The notes under the pieces were generated by a model that did not search any database, was not told where the DNA came from, and worked only from the letters and a program-made list of their open reading frames with translations. The position numbers and the translations under genes were made by a program. A stretch of DNA of 64,000 bases from Sphaerimonospora sp050942215 (lineage in GTDB: Bacteria > Actinomycetota > Actinomycetes > Streptosporangiales > Streptosporangiaceae). This document shows, in pieces, positions 8,637-19,037 of this stretch. Where the stretch lies: assembly GCF_050942215.1 (NCBI RefSeq), contig NZ_CP192056.1, positions 3,596,001 through 3,660,000 of the forward strand. The letters run 5' to 3'. Each line of letters begins with the position of its first letter. The first letter of the stretch is position 1.

Positions 8637-10940
8637 ATGACCGAGATACGGTTCAGCCTCCTGGGTTCATTACGGGTATGGCGCGGGGAGACCGAAATAA
8701 CGCTCACCTCCGAAAAGCAAAGGGCCGTGCTCGCGCTGCTGCTACTCAGGGCGGGGGCACCCGTACGCAGAAAGGAGATCATCGACGCCGTCTGGGGCGA
8801 CGAAGCGCCCGATTCCGCGGTCAATCTGGTGCAGACCTACGTGGGGCGGCTGCGCCGCCGCCTCGACCCGGCTCATGTCGCCCATTCCCGTCGCTCCTGG
8901 CTCACCGGGCTGGGCTCGGCCTACGCGATCCGGCTCGACCGGTGCGAGACCGATCTCGTGCGCTTCCGGGCGACGGCGGCCGAGGCCGGGAAGGCCGCCA
9001 CGCCCCGGGAGTCACTGGAACTGTCGCTTCGGGCGCTCCAGATGTGGCAGGGGCCCTGCCTGTCCGACCTGGACCACGTGCTCAAGGGACACCCCTGGGT
9101 ACGCGCGATCGACCAGGAACGGGTCGACGTCCTGCTGCGATGCGTGCGGATCGGCCTCGGACTCGGCCTGCCGAACGAGGTCCTCCCCCAGCTTCGGGCC
9201 GTCGCCTCGGCCGAGCCGCTGAACGAGGTCGTGCACTCCTGGCTCGTGCTCGCCCTCGCCTCGGCCGGAGCGCAGGCCGAGGCGCTGGCGGAGTACGAGT
9301 CGATCCGCGCGAGGCTCGCCGACGAGCTCGGCATCGATCCCGGTCCGCAACTGCGTGAGGCGCACCTACGTGTGCTGCGGCAGGACGCGGGGCCGTCCGC
9401 CCTCTTCGGGCCTTCGCCTGCGGCGAACCCGCCCAGGCCGTGCCTTCTGCCCGCCGACATCGCCGACTTCACCGGCCGGGAGAAGCTGGTGGAGCGGATC
9501 GGGGACGCGCTGACCGGTCGTACGTCCGGACCCGTCGCGGTGGCACTCGTCACGGGACCGGGCGGGGTGGGCAAGACGTCGGCGGCCGTGCGCGTCGCCC
9601 ACCGGCTGAGTGACGCCTTCCCCGACGGCCAGCTCTACGCCGACCTGTCGGGCACCGGCGGACGGCCCGCCGACCCCCTCCGGGTGCTCGGGCGGTTCCT
9701 CCGCTCCCTCGGCGTCCACGGCAGGGCGCTCCCCCGGGATCCGGAGGAACGCGTGGATCTGTACCGCAGCCAGCTCGCCGGCCGCCGGATCCTCGTGGTG
9801 CTCGACGACGTCGGCGACCACGCGCAGGTCAGGCCCCTCCTGCCCGGCACGTCCTCCTGCGCGGTCCTGGTGACCGGCCGGTCGCGGCTGGCCGACTGGC
9901 CGGGGGCCACGTCGTTCGATCTCGGCACGCTGCGGCCGGAGGAGTCGCACGACATGCTGGCGGCGATCGTCGGGCGTGGGCGCGTGGACGCGGAACGCGA
10001 CAGCGCCACCGAACTCGTCCGGCTGTGCGGTGGCCTGCCGCTGGCTCTGCGCGTCGCCGGGACACGCCTCGCCGCCCGCCCGCACTGGACGCTGGCCCGC
10101 CTCACCGCGCGTCTGGCCGGGGGCGGGCTGGCGGAGCTCGCCCTGGGGGACCTGGACGTCAGGGGCAGCGTCGCGGCGGGCTACCACCGGGTCGGCGCGG
10201 CGGCGCGGCGCGCCTTCCGGGTGCTCGGACTCCTGGAGCTCCCCTCGTTTCCGGCCTGGGCGATCGCGATGATGCTGGAGACGTCGCCGGAGTCGGCCGA
10301 GGAGCTCGCCGACGCGCTCGCCGACGCCCGGCTGCTGGAGGTGACGACGCCGGACGGCATCGGGCGGACCCGGTACCGATTCCACGACCTGGTCCGCCGC
10401 TTCGCCCGCGAGCAGGCCGCCGAGCACGAGAGCGACGACGCCGTACGCATCATGATCACCCGTACCCTCGCGGCCCTGCTCTCCCTGGCCCAGGAGGCCG
10501 ACGATCATCTGCCGTCACGGCCGTACCCCGCGGTACGCGGCCGGGCGCCGCGGTGGCCGCCTCCCGGCGAGGTCCGCGCGCGGGTGGTCGCCGACCCGCT
10601 CGGGTGGTTCGCCTGCGAACGGGACGCCCTGGTCGCGGCCGTGCTGCAGGCGTCCGCCCTCGGCCTGGCCGAGCTGGCCTGGGAGCTGGCCGCCTCGCTC
10701 CTGAACGTCGCGGCCGTACGATCGCACTGGGCCGACGTCGAACGCACTCATCGGGCCGCCCTGGCGGCCTGCCACCGAGCCGGAGATCTGCTCGGCGAGA
10801 CCGTGATGCTGCACGGGCTCGCCGAGGCACGGCGGGCCGGCGGAGGCCGCGACGAACACCTCGGCCCGCCGGCCGCGGATCCCGGGCTCCCGGCCCCGGC
10901 CGACGGTGTGCTCATCCGGGGGACCGGCTTTTCTCCGTGA
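8637..10940 (+). CDS. SARP/AfsR-family transcriptional regulator (BTAD and NB-ARC)
   Basis: A 767-aa regulator. Residues 1-95 form an OmpR-type winged-helix DNA-binding domain (FSLLGSLRVWRG, then QRAVLALLLLRAG and VQTYVGRLRRRL). Residues 100-245 are the bacterial transcriptional activation domain ending AEYESIRARLADELGIDPG. Residues 275-560 are an NB-ARC ATPase with the P-loop GPGGVGKTSAAV and an LVVLDDV Walker B. Only about one TPR-like unit follows (THRAALAACHRAG) before the protein stops, whereas AfsR-type proteins normally carry a full TPR array, so the C-terminus looks truncated. ATG at 8637 is preceded by GGAGAG. It is divergent from the peptide operon and is its likely activator. Confidence 0.88.
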   Translation: MTEIRFSLLGSLRVWRGETEITLTSEKQRAVLALLLLRAGAPVRRKEIIDAVWGDEAPDSAVNLVQTYVGRLRRRLDPAHVAHSRRSWLTGLGSAYAIRLDRCETDLVRFRATAAEAGKAATPRESLELSLRALQMWQGPCLSDLDHVLKGHPWVRAIDQERVDVLLRCVRIGLGLGLPNEVLPQLRAVASAEPLNEVVHSWLVLALASAGAQAEALAEYESIRARLADELGIDPGPQLREAHLRVLRQDAGPSALFGPSPAANPPRPCLLPADIADFTGREKLVERIGDALTGRTSGPVAVALVTGPGGVGKTSAAVRVAHRLSDAFPDGQLYADLSGTGGRPADPLRVLGRFLRSLGVHGRALPRDPEERVDLYRSQLAGRRILVVLDDVGDHAQVRPLLPGTSSCAVLVTGRSRLADWPGATSFDLGTLRPEESHDMLAAIVGRGRVDAERDSATELVRLCGGLPLALRVAGTRLAARPHWTLARLTARLAGGGLAELALGDLDVRGSVAAGYHRVGAAARRAFRVLGLLELPSFPAWAIAMMLETSPESAEELADALADARLLEVTTPDGIGRTRYRFHDLVRRFAREQAAEHESDDAVRIMITRTLAALLSLAQEADDHLPSRPYPAVRGRAPRWPPPGEVRARVVADPLGWFACERDALVAAVLQASALGLAELAWELAASLLNVAAVRSHWADVERTHRAALAACHRAGDLLGETVMLHGLAEARRAGGGRDEHLGPPAADPGLPAPADGVLIRGTGFSP

Positions 10941-11157
10941 ATTTCGGCAAGCCGGTATGACAAACGGCGATTACCTCTGTAAATGCCGGTCGGCAAAGGA
11001 TGAAGGCTGGCGGAAATCGGCGGGCCCTACCACAGGGGCGTGCCATAATCCGCCGCCGTGAGAACGGGGATCTCCGGCCCGGCGGCGAATCGGAAACCCG
11101 GGCGGGCCCCGGCACATCCGGGCCGGGAACGGCCCGAAATCTCCCGGCCGGAGCTCC

Positions 11158-11265
11158 GCGCACCGTCCAGCCGGCGCAGAGCGACGGACGCCGCCACTCC
11201 GCCTCGGACAGATCCTCCAGCAGGTCGACCAGGCTCCGCCGCTGCGCGTCGATCGACTTCCACAC
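11158..11265 (-). pseudogene. remnant of a DinB/maleylpyruvate-isomerase-like gene
   Basis: From a GTG at 11265 the frame reads WKSIDAQRRSLVDLLEDLS, then AEWRRPSLCAGWTVR. This is the typical N-terminal helix of TIGR03083/mycothiol-dependent maleylpyruvate isomerase-like (DinB superfamily) proteins. After about 36 residues similarity stops: the expected DVAAHL continuation is missing and low-complexity sequence follows. The rest of the 400-bp gap after the SARP gene shows no other gene. With the shortened SARP C-terminus on the other side, this looks like a deletion junction. Confidence 0.6.
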
Positions 11266-11339
11266 GTCCTCGCGGGGCAGCGGCGAATCCGCCGGACGGC
11301 TCCGGCGGATTCGCCTGCCGGCCCCCGGCCGCCCGCAGG

Positions 11340-13280
<1,941 letters not shown>

Positions 13281-13326
13281 CTGTGCCGGCTCCCCTCTGT
13301 GCCACGTCCTGTCGCCGTCCACCTCG

Positions 13327-13368
13327 ACGCTAGATCGGGACGCCCTGACGTTCCTTGACACAGCTCAA
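13327..13368 (-). promoter_or_regulatory. Fnr-like box and -10 of the metal ATPase promoter
   Basis: An inverted repeat TTGACACAGCTCAA (13355-13368, TTGA-N6-TCAA) is centred 29.5 bp before a minus-strand -10 hexamer TAGCGT (13332-13327). That places the box centre near -41.5, the class II Crp/Fnr position. The HMA promoter at 14178-14219 has exactly the same distance and the same -10 hexamer. Confidence 0.65.
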
Positions 13369-13423
13369 TTCGCGTACCGGCCGGGAGGCCGGCACCGCCG
13401 GCGTCCTGGGGAGCCGTCCGTGA

Positions 13424-14107
13424 TCAGGCGGGAACGGCCGCCCGGTCCAGAGCCTCGGCGTCGAGAACGGCGATGTCGCGGCGCCCGCGCAGTTCGATGA
13501 CGCCATCCGCTGCGAGGACAGCGAGGGATCGGCTGAGGCTCTCCGGCGTCGTTCCCAGGTAGGCGGCGACGTCCTTCTTCGCCATCGGCAGCCGGACCAC
13601 GGGCACGCCGTCCCGCCCGCCGGCCGGCAGATCGAGCAGATAGGCCGCGACGCGCGTGGTGACATCACTGGAGGTGACCGCGGCGAGCAGCCGTTCGACG
13701 GAGGCGAGCCGGTCGGACAGCGTGCGCAGCATTCGCCGGCCGACGTCCGGGTAGTCGCGCAGCAACGCGGAGAGGTCGTTGTGATCGAAAACGCACATCC
13801 GGCTGTCCTCGAGGGCGACCGCGAAGTGATCCGGCCGGTGACCGGTCAGGAAGGCCCGCTCGCCCACCACGTCGCCGACGCCCGCCATGCGCAGGATCTG
13901 CTCCTGGCCGTTGGCCGCCACGTGGCTGATCTTGAGCCGGCCGCCGTGCATCACCAGCAGGTGGGAGACCGGCTGCCCGGGGGCGTAGACCGTCTCTCCC
14001 TTCGCCACAGCCATCGGGCGTGCGAACCCCGCGACCTCGATCTGCTCCCGGCGGGTCAGCCCCTGGAAGATCGGAACACGGGTCACACACAGGTCATGGT
14101 CGGCCAT
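13424..14107 (-). CDS. Crp/Fnr-family transcriptional regulator
   Basis: A 227-aa regulator with an N-terminal cyclic-nucleotide-binding-type beta-barrel (about 12-125), a dimer helix and a C-terminal helix-turn-helix. The recognition helix carries Glu189, Ser192 and Arg193 (PESLSRSL), the same E-x-x-S-R pattern Fnr uses to read TTGAT half-sites. It lacks the Cys cluster of Fe-S Fnr, so it does not sense oxygen that way. ATG at 14107 gives the normal family N-terminus; the ribosome binding site is weak and lies in 16-bp repeats. Its predicted targets are the neighbouring ATPase and HMA genes, both of which have matching boxes. Confidence 0.88.
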   Translation of the reverse strand: MADHDLCVTRVPIFQGLTRREQIEVAGFARPMAVAKGETVYAPGQPVSHLLVMHGGRLKISHVAANGQEQILRMAGVGDVVGERAFLTGHRPDHFAVALEDSRMCVFDHNDLSALLRDYPDVGRRMLRTLSDRLASVERLLAAVTSSDVTTRVAAYLLDLPAGGRDGVPVVRLPMAKKDVAAYLGTTPESLSRSLAVLAADGVIELRGRRDIAVLDAEALDRAAVPA

Positions 14108-14174
14108 GGTGCCAGCCTGCCATGGTGCCAGCCTGCCATGGCCTGACATGGCGCCGGCCTGCCATGGCGCCGGC
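14105..14174. repeat. 16-bp tandem repeats over the Crp/Fnr start codon
   Basis: Units of the form ATGGTGCCAGCCTGCC occur twice exactly in tandem. They are followed by a shortened unit and two variant units with ATGGCGCCGGCC. On the minus strand each unit begins with an ATG-containing CCATGG, giving several candidate starts in different frames just before the regulator gene. Copy number could vary by slippage and affect translation of the regulator (inference). Confidence 0.65.
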
Positions 14175-14177
14175 CGC

Positions 14178-14219
14178 TTGATCCGGGTCAAGGAAGCCGA
14201 GGTCCCCGATGGCTAGCGT
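14178..14219 (+). promoter_or_regulatory. Fnr-like box and -10 of the HMA gene promoter
   Basis: TTGATCCGGGTCAA (14178-14191) matches the Fnr consensus TTGAT-N4-ATCAA at all but one position. A -10 hexamer TAGCGT lies at 14214-14219, 29.5 bp from the box centre. The arrangement duplicates the ATPase promoter, so both should be driven by the Crp/Fnr regulator encoded between them. Confidence 0.68.
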
Positions 14220-14281
14220 GAAGGCGTCACCACGAGGAGATCGGTCCCGATGCGGACCGACGAGGAGAGGAGATCAGGACC

Positions 14282-14515
14282 ATGGCCGTCGCGACCACCA
14301 CCACGACCATCCTCCGCGCCGAGGGCTTCTCCTGCCCATCGTGCATCAACAAGATCGAAAAGCGGGTCGGCCGGCTCCCCGGCGTCGAGTCCGTCAAGGT
14401 GCACTTCGCGTCGTCCCGGGTCGAGGTCGTCCACGACCCCGCGAAGGTCGGCACCGACGAACTGGTCGCCGCGGTGCGGAGGGCCGGCTATGTCGCCCGC
14501 CCCGCCGCCTTCTGA
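14282..14515 (+). CDS. heavy-metal-associated (HMA) domain protein
   Basis: A 77-aa CopZ-like metallochaperone with a single HMA domain. The metal-binding CxxC is in GFSCPSCINKIEK and the fold ends with AGYVARPAAF. ATG at 14282 follows a purine-rich GAGGAGAGGAGATC ribosome binding site. It probably hands metal to the P1B ATPase at 11340-13280, which lacks its own HMA domain; the two share promoter architecture. The metal is not determined (Cu, Zn, Cd and others all use this fold). Confidence 0.9.
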   Translation: MAVATTTTTILRAEGFSCPSCINKIEKRVGRLPGVESVKVHFASSRVEVVHDPAKVGTDELVAAVRRAGYVARPAAF

Positions 14516-14529
14516 CGCACGGGGCGCGG

Positions 14530-14568
14530 GACCCGACCGGCCGTGAGCCCGCTCCGGCCGGTCGGGTC
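14530..14568 (+). terminator. hairpin terminator after the HMA gene
   Basis: A perfect 13-bp stem GACCCGACCGGCC / GGCCGGTCGGGTC (14530-14542 and 14556-14568) with a 13-nt loop starts 15 bases after the HMA stop codon. It lacks a T tract, as many actinobacterial intrinsic terminators do. Confidence 0.75.
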
Positions 14569-14995
14569 GCGTCGGACACTCCCCGGGCGGTACACCTGGA
14601 CCGGCCGGACCGGGCACAGCCGCGCAGAACCCGGAACCGCGGTCGTGGCCCGGCCCGATGAACGTGCGAGCGACGACGAGACCGGCGGCGCCGATCCGAC
14701 TCGCCGGTCCGTACGCTCTGTCGAGAGCCGGCGTCCGGAGCGGGCACTCCGCGAGGTCCAGGAGAACGGCGGGAAGCCGCCCCCGCGGGAACGGGGACGG
14801 CCCCGCCCGGGTCACCGAGTCCGTTCAGAACGCCGGTCAGGTAGCCGATATCCGGGGGCAGGGAGCGGAGCGGGAGGGAGCGGGGACCGCACCCGAAGCC
14901 CGCGACCGCCCGGCGGGTTTCGCGGCGGACCGGAGCCTCCTCCCGGCGCGGCGGCCGAAGCCGCCGGACACCGGTGACATCACGTGACCGGCGCT
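14569..14995. other. intergenic region, no gene recognised
   Basis: This GC-rich stretch lies between the HMA terminator and the end of the arabinofuranosidase gene. Frames here read as Arg/Gly/Pro-rich sequence without ribosome binding sites or recognisable domains. A purine-rich GGGAGCGGAGCGGGAGGGAGC run lies around 14862-14882. I see no feature with support. Confidence 0.5.
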
Positions 14996-16555
14996 CTAGG
15001 CCCAGGGCGGGCTGACGACCCAGCTCACGTCGTCGGCCCAGTGCGACGAGTTGTCGAAGGTGTTCGAGCCTCCGTTGGCGGCGATGTAGACGATGTTGTT
15101 GTAGTGCCGCAGGAAACGGGTCGGGTAGTTGTAGGAGGCGAACGACGTGCCCTGGCCGTTCTTGCCCGCCTGCGGGCAGAAGGTGGCGTCAGCGGCGAAC
15201 AGCGAGCTGCCGTCGTTGGTCTGCCGGTGGAGCTGATAGTTCTGGTGCCGCAGGTAGTCGCCGGGGTAGTTCCGCGACTCGAACGATACGCACGAGCCGC
15301 CGGCCAGACCGCTGTGCACGATCCAGGTGGCGTCGCTCCTATCGAGGGACGAGCTGGACGAGGTGATCACCGATGTGACGGCGTCGTCGTACTGGTGCCG
15401 GATGTAACGGTCGGTGTAGCCGGGCGTCGTCGCGCGCAGTGAGATCCACGCGCCGGGGGTGAGCGTGCCGTCCTGGACACCGCCCGACGATGTCGCGTAT
15501 CCGGCGGCGACGATGTTCGCCTGCACGGCGTTCTCGGTCGCGTCGGACGGGTAGCCGGACGTCATCACGCCCTCGTAGAAGGTGCCCGTGCCGCTGATGC
15601 TGTTGTCCCCGCCGATGCCGAGGATGATGGCCCCCTCCTTCTTCATCGGGTTGTAGCCCGGCACATTGGGGCGCACCCCGTTGTAGAAGGTCGAAAGGCC
15701 GCCCGACTGCGCGTTGCCGCCCCGGATGGCCCAGTGGTTCGGCTCACCCTTGACGATGGCGGTCAGGAACCGGTGGCTGATGCTCGGGTCGTTCGCGTTG
15801 TATCTCTGGTTCACCCCGGAGAACAGGCCGTTCTCGAGGTCGGCCATGATCCAGGGGCCGTTGCCCGCGCCGTAGCCCCAGAACTTGCTGTCGCCGAAGT
15901 AGATGGCCTCCATCGTGCCGTTGCCGTTGTCGCGGCTGTTGGTCTCGGCGTTGCCGTAGTCGAAGCAGCAGCCGCCGTTGTAGTGGGTGCCATCGAAGAT
16001 CGCGTACATTCCCTCCGGCTGGTCGCCCTTCGCGACGCCGTTGGTGTTGTTGTTGCGGTAACCGGTGCCGGGGGCCACATAGACGCCGTACGCCCGGTGC
16101 CCGCCGACCGTGACCGGCGCCGCCGTCGCGTTCGCGAGGTTGTCGTATCCGCCCGGGGCCGGACCGGCGAACCCGCCGGGGGGCGCCTGGGTCAGCCGGT
16201 TGTTCCGTCCCGACTGGTCGTAAATGACGGTGATGAGGCAGGCCGTGCCGGCACAGAACGCATCCTGCGCCGCGGCGTCGGCGACGCCGCCCGCGCTCAG
16301 CACGCCGATGTCCCGGGTGGCGCTGTCCGAGGAGCGCCGCACCTGGTAGAGCGGGCCGTTGTAGGAGCCGTACAGGGCGCGGGTCGTGCTGTGCGCCGCC
16401 ACGCAGGGGGTGCCGCCCGCCGCGTAGATGTCACACGGCTGCGACGTCGCGGCCTGTGACGGAGTGGAGATGCCGGAAAGCAGGCCTGCGGCGAGCGCGA
16501 CGGCCGCACCCGCGGACAGCAGTGTCCTGCCGAGACGCCGGGATCGTGAATTCAT
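14996..16555 (-). CDS. abfB: secreted alpha-L-arabinofuranosidase, GH54 with CBM42
   Basis: A 519-aa secreted enzyme that removes arabinose side chains from arabinoxylan or arabinan. A signal peptide (about 1-38, ending SQAATSQ) is followed by the GH54 catalytic domain, with N-terminus PCDIYAAGGTPCVAAHSTTR and blocks IYDQSGRNNRLTQAPPGG and GGCCFDYGNAETN. The C-terminal CBM42 (AbfB) domain from about 375 has repeats such as DRYIRHQYDD and GDYLRHQNYQLHRQ. The start is ATG 16555, with GGCAGAGG upstream. The longer frame to 16735 would remove the signal peptide from the N-terminus. Promoter and operator candidates lie at 16702-16800 and 17122-17171. Confidence 0.93.
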   Translation of the reverse strand: MNSRSRRLGRTLLSAGAAVALAAGLLSGISTPSQAATSQPCDIYAAGGTPCVAAHSTTRALYGSYNGPLYQVRRSSDSATRDIGVLSAGGVADAAAQDAFCAGTACLITVIYDQSGRNNRLTQAPPGGFAGPAPGGYDNLANATAAPVTVGGHRAYGVYVAPGTGYRNNNTNGVAKGDQPEGMYAIFDGTHYNGGCCFDYGNAETNSRDNGNGTMEAIYFGDSKFWGYGAGNGPWIMADLENGLFSGVNQRYNANDPSISHRFLTAIVKGEPNHWAIRGGNAQSGGLSTFYNGVRPNVPGYNPMKKEGAIILGIGGDNSISGTGTFYEGVMTSGYPSDATENAVQANIVAAGYATSSGGVQDGTLTPGAWISLRATTPGYTDRYIRHQYDDAVTSVITSSSSSLDRSDATWIVHSGLAGGSCVSFESRNYPGDYLRHQNYQLHRQTNDGSSLFAADATFCPQAGKNGQGTSFASYNYPTRFLRHYNNIVYIAANGGSNTFDNSSHWADDVSWVVSPPWA

Positions 16556-16701
16556 GATCAACCTCTGCCTTTCAGGGGGGATGCCGCGGATGGAGATCGA
16601 AGGGCACAGGGCATCGGACGGAGGGAATGCCGGCCGCTTCCGGCCGCGCACACATGAATGCCACTGACCCGCACTATCGCGGCAGAGACAGAAAGGGACG
16701 G

Positions 16702-16720
16702 TGAATGTTATCGGTAACAG
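16702..16720 (-). promoter_or_regulatory. LacI-type operator in the abfB leader
   Basis: TGAATGTTATCGGTAACAG contains the near-palindrome TGTTATCGGTAACA (16706-16719). It follows the pattern TGAATGT-N6-TAACA found exactly at 17436-17454 and 62492-62510, upstream of the two esterase genes. It lies about 150 bp before the abfB start and downstream of a candidate promoter, so a bound repressor would block elongation (inference). Confidence 0.6.
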
Positions 16721-16771
16721 TCGAGTGCCGTACAACCTCCGGAGACCGGTCGATTTGGGGTTGACTGGCTA

Positions 16772-16800
16772 ACTATGGAACGGATCTTACCCTTCGTCAA
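16772..16800 (-). promoter_or_regulatory. candidate proximal promoter of abfB
   Basis: On the minus strand, TTGACG (16800-16795) and CATAGT (16777-16772) are separated by 17 bp. They lie about 55 bp upstream of the LacI-type operator at 16702-16720. Confidence 0.45.
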
Positions 16801-17353
16801 GGTTTCATTTGAATGAGGAAAACGCCCAGGTCAGCGGCGGCGGAGGGGGCAGTGTCGTATTCGGCCCCTCGCCCCGGGCGATGCGTGTCATTCGCCTGCG
16901 ACGGTCGCGAACCGGTCGCGGAGGCCGCGTGCCCGGGGATCCTCGGACGACGCCAGTGCGTACGGCGCCTCCTGGCGGTACCGTGCGGCGTCCGCACCGG
17001 ACCCAGAGGGCATCACGTTGGCGGATTCGCGTCTCGAGCGCGGCCCTCGGCCGGGGATCGCCGCGGAGAGCGACCTCCCGCCGGCCCTTGCCCGCCGGCG
17101 GGAGGAGCCGTCTCAGCAGAGAGTGTGAGAACCGGAACCGAAATCTGTCAAGACGATCTCTGGAAACCTTCGCATCGCTCTCGGCCGTGCAGGCCCGCCG
17201 TCACCGCGATTCCGACGTCGCTCGCTGCGCCTTCTCGTGAGCCGGCAGCCGCGGGCATGGATGAAAATTTCACCGGCGTACGGCCCGACGATGTGGTGAC
17301 ACCCGGCGGGGCAGGCGGTCGGCGCTCTTCGGGCACGGGCCCGGCGGCACCCC
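16801..17353. other. intergenic DNA between abfB and the CE3-like esterase gene
   Basis: Apart from the minus-strand promoter at 17122-17171, I see no gene. Frames across 16809-17403 are Arg/Pro/Gly-rich, lack ribosome binding sites and match no domain I know. The long leader suggests complex control of the two divergent secreted-enzyme genes. Confidence 0.5.
17122..17171 (-). promoter_or_regulatory. xylanase-type promoter pointing toward abfB
   Basis: On the minus strand, TTGACA (17151-17146), an 18-bp spacer containing TTTCGG, and CACACT (17127-17122) form a promoter closely resembling the GH10 promoter at 62155-62184. A GAAACCTTC box (17163-17171) lies 12 bp upstream of the -35, as GAAAGTTTC does in the GH10 promoter. 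The first gene downstream is abfB, 566 bp away. Confidence 0.5.
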
Positions 17354-17382
17354 TTGACAAGGTCGTCGGACATCATGTTTTC
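17354..17382 (+). promoter_or_regulatory. candidate promoter of the CE3-like esterase gene
   Basis: TTGACA at 17354-17359 is followed after 16 bp by TGTTTTCT (17376-17383). The CE1 esterase gene has a matching layout (TTGACA 62410-62415, TGTTTGCT at 62431-62438). In both cases the LacI-like operator begins 82-83 bp after the start of the -35. Confidence 0.42.
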
Positions 17383-17435
17383 TCTGCGCATCGCCATTCA
17401 TGAATGGTCCGATCACGGAAAAGCCCTGCCATGTA

Positions 17436-18789
<1,354 letters not shown>

Positions 18790-18823
18790 CCCCGGTCTGA
18801 CCCGGCTCTCATCCAGGACGAGC

Positions 18824-18862
18824 GACCCTCGCCGACACCGCCGGCCGGTCTCGGCGAGGGTC
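18824..18862. terminator. hairpin terminator after the CE3-like esterase
   Basis: A 12-bp perfect stem GACCCTCGCCGA / TCGGCGAGGGTC (18824-18835, 18851-18862) with a 15-nt loop lies 35 bases after the esterase stop codon. Confidence 0.72.
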
Positions 18863-18937
18863 CGCCGATACTCGCTCACCTCGCGGTCGACCACACCGCT
18901 CCGGGCTTCCGCGGATGGTCACGAGCGTGAGCGAAAC

Positions 18938-18969
18938 GGCCCGGCGGAGTCATATGCCTCCGCCGGGCC
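18938..18969. terminator. second hairpin terminator between convergent genes
   Basis: A 12-bp perfect stem GGCCCGGCGGAG / CTCCGCCGGGCC (18938-18949, 18958-18969) with an 8-nt loop lies between the rightward esterase and the leftward DUF6351 gene. It is preceded by AAAC and followed by TTC, so it could work in both directions. Confidence 0.75.
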
Positions 18970-19037
18970 TTCATCTGTCCGTCCCGGTCCTTCCTATCCG
19001 GGTCCGCCGTGATCGGCCTCCGGAGAGGAACGCACCA

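Noticed and set aside
16813..17403. Possible gene between abfB and the CE3-like esterase
   Set aside because: It is Arg/Pro-rich, without a ribosome binding site, and overlaps promoter elements; treated as regulatory DNA.
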